Of a stretch of DNA of 11,849 nucleotides, positions 7,566 to 11,849 are shown piece by piece. Source of the stretch: Bacillota bacterium (GTDB lineage Bacteria > Bacillota > Clostridia > Christensenellales > Aristaeellaceae); NCBI GenBank assembly GCA_023395615.1, contig JAEWYP010000093.1, positions 1 to 11,849 on the forward strand. Direction: 5' to 3'. Under the pieces are notes generated by a model that did no database searches, had not been told where the DNA came from, and saw nothing but the letters and a program-made list of their open reading frames with translations. The position numbers and the translations under genes were made by a program. Every line of letters begins with the position of its first letter. The first letter of the stretch is position 1.

Positions 7566-7716
7566 GTGCGCTGCGTTCGGTGTAATACTATTTCAATTCA
7601 TTCATGCTATAAAGATCGCAAGTGATTTTATTCTGTGACAAGGAACGGAGGCGAAGGCACCAAAGGGAAGCGTGTGCCAGGTGGAACGTATGTATTGTTT
7701 TTTTACCGTTTCACGC
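7566..7716. other. Spacer between the divergent promoters
   Basis: The 151 bases between the two -35 boxes contain no convincing gene. A weak 5-bp hairpin (GGCAC 7656-7660 / GTGCC 7674-7678) and a seven-T run (7698-7704) are present but separated by about 20 bases, so they do not make a terminator. The section is AT-richer than its surroundings, as is usual upstream of promoters. Confidence 0.5.
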
Positions 7717-7745
7717 TTGACAAAACGAGCCCACACCGTTACAAT
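7717..7745 (+). promoter_or_regulatory. Sigma-A type promoter of the aspS/gatC-gatA-gatB operon
   Basis: TTGACA (7717-7722), a 17-base spacer and TACAAT (7740-7745) form a near-perfect housekeeping promoter. Transcription should begin near 7751-7753, giving a leader of about 380 nt that contains the T-box. Confidence 0.92.
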
Positions 7746-7975
7746 GCTCGCAAGGCAATGACGGGAGGAGTACCTCCGAAGCCGAATCGCAAAGAGAGCC
7801 GCCGATGGTGGAAACGCGGCAGATTCGCCGGAGAGAAGAACAGCCCCGAGCACTCGCTTGAAAAGCCGTTACGGCCCAGTAGACGCGAGCGGGTACGCCC
7901 GATACAGCGAAGGGAAATCGTACGGCGCACATTTGCGCGGCACTGTTTCCGTGAAAGAGCGGGCCGGAAACGGCC

Positions 7976-7994
7976 AATGCGGGTGGTACCGCGG
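7976..7994 (+). promoter_or_regulatory. T-box antiterminator core
   Basis: AATGCGGGTGGTACCGCGG matches the conserved T-box element. UGGU at 7984-7987 is the bulge expected to pair with the tRNA NCCA end. GCGG (7979-7982) and CCGC (7989-7992) flank it as a helix. Confidence 0.95.
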
Positions 7995-8009
7995 AAGACG
8001 AAGCACATC

Positions 8010-8050
8010 GCCTTCCACCCCGATGAACAATCGGGGCGGAAGGCTTTTTT
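8010..8050 (+). terminator. T-box regulated intrinsic terminator
   Basis: GCCTTCC (8010-8016) pairs with GGAAGGC (8038-8044) and CCCCGAT (8018-8024) pairs with ATCGGGG (8030-8036). One A/C mismatch separates the two helices and the loop is 5 nt. Six T residues follow (8045-8050). This stops transcription before aspS unless the antiterminator forms. Confidence 0.95.
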
Positions 8051-8067
8051 GTACCCCGAAACGAACC

Positions 8068-8107
8068 GGGTGCACAGCGCGCCGCGTGGTCGGCAGAGTG
8101 TGCGCCC
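8068..8107 (+). other. Hairpin between the T-box terminator and the aspS ribosome site
   Basis: GGGTGCACA (8068-8076) pairs with TGTGCGCCC (8099-8107) as nine pairs including one G-U. Inside, GCCG (8081-8084) pairs with CGGC (8091-8094). It ends eight bases before AAGGAGG (8116-8122). It may protect or tune the read-through message; its function is unknown. Confidence 0.5.
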
Positions 8108-8131
8108 ACCAGAGCAAGGAGGAAACCAGAG

Positions 8132-10216
8132 ATGTATCGTACGCATTACTGCGGTATTCTGCGCAGGGAACACATCGGCGCGCAGGTCACTGTGTGCGGC
8201 TGGGTGCTTACCCGCCGGGACATGGGCGGCATCATTTTTGTGGACGTACACGATCGGGAAGGCACGCTGCAGGCGGTGTTTGATCTGTCGCTTGTGGACG
8301 CGGAGAGCTTCGCCGCGGCGGAGCGCCTGCGCAACCAGAGCGTGGTGCGGATCACCGGCGAGGTGCGCCTGCGGGACGAAAGCACCTACAACCCCTCGAT
8401 CCCGACCGGCGAGGTAGAGCTGGCCGCGAACTGCATGGAAGTTTTATCCGTGGCTGAGGCGCTGCCGTTTTCGCTGACCGACGACGAGCCGGTGCGGGAG
8501 GAACTGCGCCTGCAATACCGTTACCTCGACCTGCGCCGCCCCAAGATGTACGATACCCTGCGCTTCCGTGCGCGATTGCAGCACGAGGCGGAAATGCTTT
8601 TGGACGAGCAGGGCTTTTTGCAGGTGGAAACGCCCATCCTGTGCAAATCCACGCCGGAAGGCGCGCGGGACTATCTGGTGCCCAGCCGCGTTCACCCCGG
8701 CACGTTTTACGCCCTGCCGCAAAGCCCCCAGCTGTTTAAGCAGTTGCTCATGGTGGGCGGCATCGACAAGTATTATCAGATTGCCCGCTGTTTCCGTGAC
8801 GAGGACCTGCGCGCCGACCGCCAGCCGGAATTTACGCAGGTGGATATGGAGCGCAGCTTTGTGACGCAGGAGGACATGCTTGCGTTCCTCAAAGATCTGT
8901 TTACCACCCTGTTTGAGCGTGTGATGGGCCGCCCGCTGGAACTGCCCTTTAAGCGCCTGACCTGGCAGGAAGCCATGGATTGTTACGGCAACGATAAACC
9001 CGATCTGCGTTTCGATCTGCCGATTGTGGATGTGAGCGAGGCTGTGGCGCAGTCGTCTTTCGGCGTGTTTACCGACGCGCTGAAGCACGGCGGCGTGGTG
9101 CGCTGCATCAACGTAAAAGGCGGCGGCGAAACCTTTACCCGCACCGTGATTGAGCAATTGACCCTTTTTGCACAGAAGCTGGGGGCCAAGGGCATGGCGT
9201 GGATTTTGTACAAGGCGGACGGGGAAATCAACAGCATTCTGCCCAAGTACTTTACCCCGGAAAGCTGGGCGGCGCTGGAGATGGCAGCGGGCGCGGAGAA
9301 GGGCGATTTCGTGCTGTTCTGCGCCGATCAGCTGGAAGTGGTCCGCCGGGTGCTGAGCGGCGTGCGCGTGCGCTGCGGCGAGCTGATGGGGCTGATTGAC
9401 CACAGCCAGTTCCAGTTTGCGCTGGTTACGGATTTTCCGATGTTTGAGTATAAAAAGGACGAAAACCGCTACGCGGCCATGCACCACCCCTTCACCATGC
9501 CCTACGAGGAGGACATCGACCTGATGCAGGACGACGCCACCAAGCCGCAGGTGCGCTCACAGGCGTACGACGTGGTGCTGAACGGCGTGGAGCTGGGCAG
9601 CGGCAGTGTGCGAATCCACCGGCCGGACGTGCAAAGCAAGGTGTTCAGCGCTCTGGGCTTCAGCAAGGAGGAAGCGAGGGACCGCTTCGGCTTCCTGCTG
9701 GGCGCGTTCCGCTACGGCACGCCGCCGCACGCGGGCTTTGCCTTCGGGCTGGACCGGCTGTGCATGCTGCTGACCGGCGCCAACTCCCTGCGTGAGGTGA
9801 TCGCCTTCCCCAAAATCAAGGATGCCAGCTGCCCCATGACCGGCGCGCCGGATTTTGTGGACCCCAGACAGCTGGAGGAACTGAAACTGGGCGTGAACGT
9901 GGCCGAGGAGATGAAGCGCGAACATCAGGAGCAGGTGAGCCGCGAGACTGTGCGCAATACGGCGCTGCTGAGCATGCTCACCCTGTCTGCCAGCGACGAA
10001 AAGGCCATGGATAAAGATTTTCTCGGGATTGTGGATTTTGCGGGCGAGCTGGCCGCGCTGGACAAACAGGCCCCGCAGGCCCCGCGCATCCGCAACCAGA
10101 AAAGCGTGAACGTGCGCCCGGACGAGCCGGGGGAGAGCTTCCCGCTGACGCGGGTGCTGATGAACGCTCAGACCGTGAGCGGCCCGTATATCACCGTGCC
10201 CAAGACGTTTGAATAA
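8132..10216 (+). CDS. aspS: Aspartyl-tRNA synthetase fused to GatC (AspRS-GatC)
   Basis: The 694-residue protein is about 100 residues longer than a bacterial AspRS. Residues 1 to about 588 are a complete synthetase that charges tRNA with aspartate. They comprise an OB-fold anticodon domain (CGWVLTRRDMGGIIF, about 22-36), class II motif 1 around GFLQVETPIL (161-170), the flipping-loop region STPEGARDYLVPSR (173-186), motif 2 FRDEDLRADRQPEFTQ (221-236), the bacterial GAD insertion (about 290-420), and motif 3 AFGLDRLCML (537-546). Residues about 601-694 are GatC. Position 31 is Met, where discriminating enzymes usually have Leu and some non-discriminating ones His, so tRNA specificity is not settled. 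The Asn/Glu T-box and the gatA-gatB partners favour a role in making Asp-tRNA(Asn) for amidation. AAGGAGG (8116-8122) precedes ATG 8132 by nine bases. GTG 9935 is a possible internal start. Confidence 0.96.
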   Translation: MYRTHYCGILRREHIGAQVTVCGWVLTRRDMGGIIFVDVHDREGTLQAVFDLSLVDAESFAAAERLRNQSVVRITGEVRLRDESTYNPSIPTGEVELAANCMEVLSVAEALPFSLTDDEPVREELRLQYRYLDLRRPKMYDTLRFRARLQHEAEMLLDEQGFLQVETPILCKSTPEGARDYLVPSRVHPGTFYALPQSPQLFKQLLMVGGIDKYYQIARCFRDEDLRADRQPEFTQVDMERSFVTQEDMLAFLKDLFTTLFERVMGRPLELPFKRLTWQEAMDCYGNDKPDLRFDLPIVDVSEAVAQSSFGVFTDALKHGGVVRCINVKGGGETFTRTVIEQLTLFAQKLGAKGMAWILYKADGEINSILPKYFTPESWAALEMAAGAEKGDFVLFCADQLEVVRRVLSGVRVRCGELMGLIDHSQFQFALVTDFPMFEYKKDENRYAAMHHPFTMPYEEDIDLMQDDATKPQVRSQAYDVVLNGVELGSGSVRIHRPDVQSKVFSALGFSKEEARDRFGFLLGAFRYGTPPHAGFAFGLDRLCMLLTGANSLREVIAFPKIKDASCPMTGAPDFVDPRQLEELKLGVNVAEEMKREHQEQVSRETVRNTALLSMLTLSASDEKAMDKDFLGIVDFAGELAALDKQAPQAPRIRNQKSVNVRPDEPGESFPLTRVLMNAQTVSGPYITVPKTFE
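9932..10216 (+). other. gatC: GatC domain at the C terminus of the AspRS fusion
   Basis: Residues 601-694 align by eye with stand-alone GatC, which stabilises GatA and bridges it to GatB. VSRETVRNTALLSMLTLS (602-619) corresponds to the N-terminal helix V(T/S)REEVxxIAxLARLxLS. LGIVDFAGELAALD (631-644) matches the ILDFxxxLxxLD helix. VNVRPDEP (659-666) matches VLREDxx, and RVLMNAQTVSGPYITVPKTFE matches the final LxNAxxxxxGxFxVPKxxE segment (split here for length). The domain is full length, about 94 residues, and sits directly before gatA, where gatC is normally found. No separate gatC is present between aspS and gatA. A charged helical linker (about 589-600) joins the parts. Confidence 0.88.
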
Positions 10217-10221
10217 CCGAC

Positions 10222-10242
10222 GCGGGAAATTGCCTGACCCGC
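10222..10242 (+). other. Small hairpin between aspS/gatC and gatA
   Basis: GCGGG (10222-10226) and CCCGC (10238-10242) form a 5-bp stem with an 11-nt loop in the 48-base gap. Only three T residues follow, so strong termination is unlikely. The gap otherwise holds the gatA ribosome site AAGGAG (10251-10256). Confidence 0.3.
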
Positions 10243-10264
10243 TTTACGGAAAGGAGCCCTGCCC

Positions 10265-11776
10265 ATGCGACCCTATCCTGAAATTTGTCGCCTGACTGTG
10301 CGCGAACTGGCCGACGCGCTGGGGAAAGGCGAACTGGCCTCGCTGGAAATTACGGAGGCTTATCTGGCCAGTATCGCCGCCCAGAACGACGCGATTTTCG
10401 CCTATCTGGACGTGTATGCCCAATCCGCGCGGGCGGAAGCCGCCGCGAGCGACGAACGCCGCCGGGCGGGCAAGCCGCTTTCTCCGCTGGACGGCGTGCC
10501 CATCGCCCTGAAGGACAATATGCTGGTGGAAGGGCGCAAATGCACCTGCGCCAGCCGGATGCTTCAAAACTTTGTTTCCCCGTACAGCGCCACGGTGGTG
10601 GAGAAGCTGCGCGCGGCGGGGATGCCGCTGCTGGGCAAGCTGAACATGGACGAATACGCCATGGGCTCCAGCACCGAGAACAGTGCGTTCGGCCCCTGCC
10701 ATAACCCATGGGCGTTAAATCGCGTGCCGGGCGGGTCTTCGGGCGGCGCGGCGGCGGCGGTGGCCGCCGGGATGGCGCCTGCGGCGCTGGGCAGCGATAC
10801 GGGCGGAAGCATCCGCCAGCCCGCTTCCTTCTGCGGCGTGGTGGGGGTCAAGCCCGCCTACGGCGCGGTGAGCCGCTACGGGCTGGTAGCCTTCGCAAGC
10901 TCGCTGGATCAGATCGGCCCGCTTGCGAAAACCGCGGAGGACGCCGCGCTGGTGATGGACGTGATCGCCGGGTACGACCGACGCGACGCGACCAGCGACG
11001 CGGAACTGTCGCCGCTGCACCCGCTTCAAAAGTTGGATTCTCTCGCGGGGCTTACCGTCGGGCTGCCGAAGGAATGTTTCGGCGAAGGGCTTTCCATGCC
11101 TGTATACCACGCGGTGCAGCAGGCGGCGGAACAGCTGCGCGAGTTGGGCGCAACGGTGGCGGAAGTAAGCATCCCGTCGCTGCCGTACGCCCTGTCCGCC
11201 TACTATGTGCTTTCCAGCGCCGAAGCCAGCAGCAACCTGGCCCGTTTTGACGGCGTGCGCTACGGCTACCGCGTTAAGGAATACGCCGATCTGGACGAGC
11301 TGTACCGCAAGAGCCGCGAGGAGGGCTTCGGCATCGAGGTGAAACGCCGCATCATGCTGGGCACCTTCGCGTTAAGCAGCGGCTATCAGGACCAGTATTA
11401 TCTGAAGGCCCAGCAGGCGCGGGAACTATTGCGTTACGAGTTCGGACTGGCGCTTGCGAATTGTGACCTGCTGCTGACCCCCGTAGCGCCGACCTACGCC
11501 TACCGGCTGGGCGAAAAAACTGCCGACCCGATGGAAATGTACATGGGCGACCTGTACACCGTGCCCGCGAACCTGACGGGCCTGCCTAATGTAAGCGTGC
11601 CCTGTGGGGCCGTGGAGGAGGGCGGCGAAACGCTGCCCATCGGCATGAGCCTGCTGGGCGCGCGCGACAGCCTGCCCAAGCTTTTGTCCGTGGCGGCGGC
11701 CTACGAGCGGGCCGCGAAGCCGAACGAAGGCATGCGGCCTTACGAACATCTGCGCAGGGGAGGCGAAACCGCATGA
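10265..11776 (+). CDS. gatA: Asp-tRNA(Asn)/Glu-tRNA(Gln) amidotransferase subunit A
   Basis: GatA is the glutaminase subunit of GatCAB. It releases ammonia from glutamine and channels it to GatB for amidation of misacylated tRNA. The 503-residue protein is a complete amidase-signature enzyme. The catalytic Lys is K83 in ALKDN, the cis-Ser is S158 in PGGSSGG, and the nucleophile is S182 in GSDTGGSIRQP. These are offset by exactly four from Lys79/Ser154/Ser178 of Staphylococcus aureus GatA, as recalled. Other family stretches are KLNMDEYAMGSSTENSAFGP (125-144) and KPAYGAVSRYGLVAFASSLD (196-215), and the C-terminal end keeps NLTGLPNVSVPCG. AAGGAG at 10251-10256 lies eight bases before the ATG. 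The stop overlaps the gatB start as ATGA, so subunits A and B are translationally coupled. Confidence 0.97.
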   Translation: MRPYPEICRLTVRELADALGKGELASLEITEAYLASIAAQNDAIFAYLDVYAQSARAEAAASDERRRAGKPLSPLDGVPIALKDNMLVEGRKCTCASRMLQNFVSPYSATVVEKLRAAGMPLLGKLNMDEYAMGSSTENSAFGPCHNPWALNRVPGGSSGGAAAAVAAGMAPAALGSDTGGSIRQPASFCGVVGVKPAYGAVSRYGLVAFASSLDQIGPLAKTAEDAALVMDVIAGYDRRDATSDAELSPLHPLQKLDSLAGLTVGLPKECFGEGLSMPVYHAVQQAAEQLRELGATVAEVSIPSLPYALSAYYVLSSAEASSNLARFDGVRYGYRVKEYADLDELYRKSREEGFGIEVKRRIMLGTFALSSGYQDQYYLKAQQARELLRYEFGLALANCDLLLTPVAPTYAYRLGEKTADPMEMYMGDLYTVPANLTGLPNVSVPCGAVEEGGETLPIGMSLLGARDSLPKLLSVAAAYERAAKPNEGMRPYEHLRRGGETA

Positions 11777-11849
11777 GCTGGGAAATGGTGATCGGTCTGG
11801 AAACGCATGTGGAGCTGAACACCGAAAGCAAGGTGTTCTGTACCTGCAA
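11773..11849 (+). CDS. gatB: Asp-tRNA(Asn)/Glu-tRNA(Gln) amidotransferase subunit B, 5' end only
   Basis: The window ends 77 bases into this gene. The 25 visible residues, beginning MSWEMVIGLETHVELNTESK and ending VFCTC, match the conserved GatB N terminus (VIGLEVHVEL followed by KxFC.C). GatB binds the misacylated tRNA, activates its side chain with ATP and accepts ammonia from GatA. AGGGGAGG (11756-11763) lies nine bases upstream. The ATG overlaps the gatA stop, completing an aspS/gatC-gatA-gatB order. Confidence 0.93.
   Translation, partial: MSWEMVIGLETHVELNTESKVFCTC

Larger units (their letters stand above)
7751..8050 (+). ncRNA. T-box riboswitch leader with overlapping Glu/Asn specifier codons
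   Basis: This tRNA-sensing leader lets transcription continue when uncharged cognate tRNA binds. Stem I shows the expected parts. A lower helix pairs CGGG (7762-7765) with CCCG (7845-7848). The specifier loop has AGUA (7769-7772) facing GAA (7835-7837). Further helices are CUCCG/CGGAG (7774-7778 / 7829-7833) and GAAUC/GAUUC (7784-7788 / 7822-7826). Then come the AGAGA bulge (7793-7797) and the GGUGGAA apical loop. The 3' side of the specifier loop reads GAACA: GAA (Glu) at 7838-7840 overlaps AAC (Asn) at 7839-7841, and no Asp codon is present. The conserved T-box sequence AATGCGGGTGGTACCGCGG is at 7976-7994, followed by a terminator. The helices were paired by eye; the T-box identity is firm, while the specifier reading is an inference. 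Confidence 0.95.

Noticed and set aside
7656..7704. Hairpin plus T-run as a terminator upstream of the operon promoter
   Set aside because: The stem is only 5 bp and the T-run is about 20 bases away, so it does not fit an intrinsic terminator.
7635..8417. A 260-codon open frame on the + strand across the promoter, T-box and start of aspS
   Set aside because: It begins upstream of the operon promoter, its sequence is dictated by T-box RNA structure, it is Arg-rich without family motifs, and it overlaps aspS out of frame.
8444..9487. A 347-codon open frame antisense to aspS
   Set aside because: It is a GC-rich mirror frame of a strongly conserved synthetase gene and has no recognisable protein motif.
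1..11849. Mobile elements, CRISPR arrays, tRNA or rRNA genes, phage or defence genes
   Set aside because: I saw no transposase or integrase motifs, regularly spaced direct repeats, cloverleaf sequences or defence domains on either strand.

Overview
This is a GC-rich bacterial window that most likely comes from Bacillota, probably a high-GC clostridial lineage. The clearest pointer is a T-box riboswitch, a regulator typical of Gram-positive bacteria. Strong AAGGAGG ribosome sites, sigma-A style promoters and a clostridial-looking polysaccharide flippase agree with it. No mobile element, CRISPR array, tRNA or rRNA was seen.

Positions 1-5674 hold five genes on the + strand, tightly spaced or overlapping: a two-lobed nitroreductase-like flavoprotein, the AAA+ ATPase RarA, a small membrane histidine kinase whose start lies inside rarA, a Wzx/MOP-type polysaccharide flippase, and a GT-B glycosyltransferase. 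They read as one transcription unit, although no promoter is visible inside the window. The flippase and glycosyltransferase probably export and build an envelope glycan. A symmetrical hairpin at 5750-5786 ends this unit and also ends the gene that converges on it.

Positions 5828-7492 hold one - strand gene, a secreted protein with eight or nine WG repeats. It has a near-consensus promoter overlapped by a small palindrome.

Positions 7547-8131 are a 585-base non-coding region. It carries the WG-gene promoter, a second strong promoter facing the other way, and an approximately 380-nt T-box leader with a complete terminator. The leader controls aspS-gatA-gatB, which runs off the right edge. The 694-residue 'AspS' is a full aspartyl-tRNA synthetase fused to a full GatC subunit. 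The operon therefore encodes AspRS-GatC, GatA and GatB, the parts needed to make Asn-tRNA(Asn) through Asp-tRNA(Asn).

The T-box specifier loop reads GAAC, which offers overlapping Glu (GAA) and Asn (AAC) codons and no Asp codon. This matches the logic of the two-codon T-box described for the Clostridium acetobutylicum transamidation operon. The AspRS-GatC fusion together with this leader is the most interesting content of the window: a covalently tethered transamidosome under apparent Asn/Glu control.
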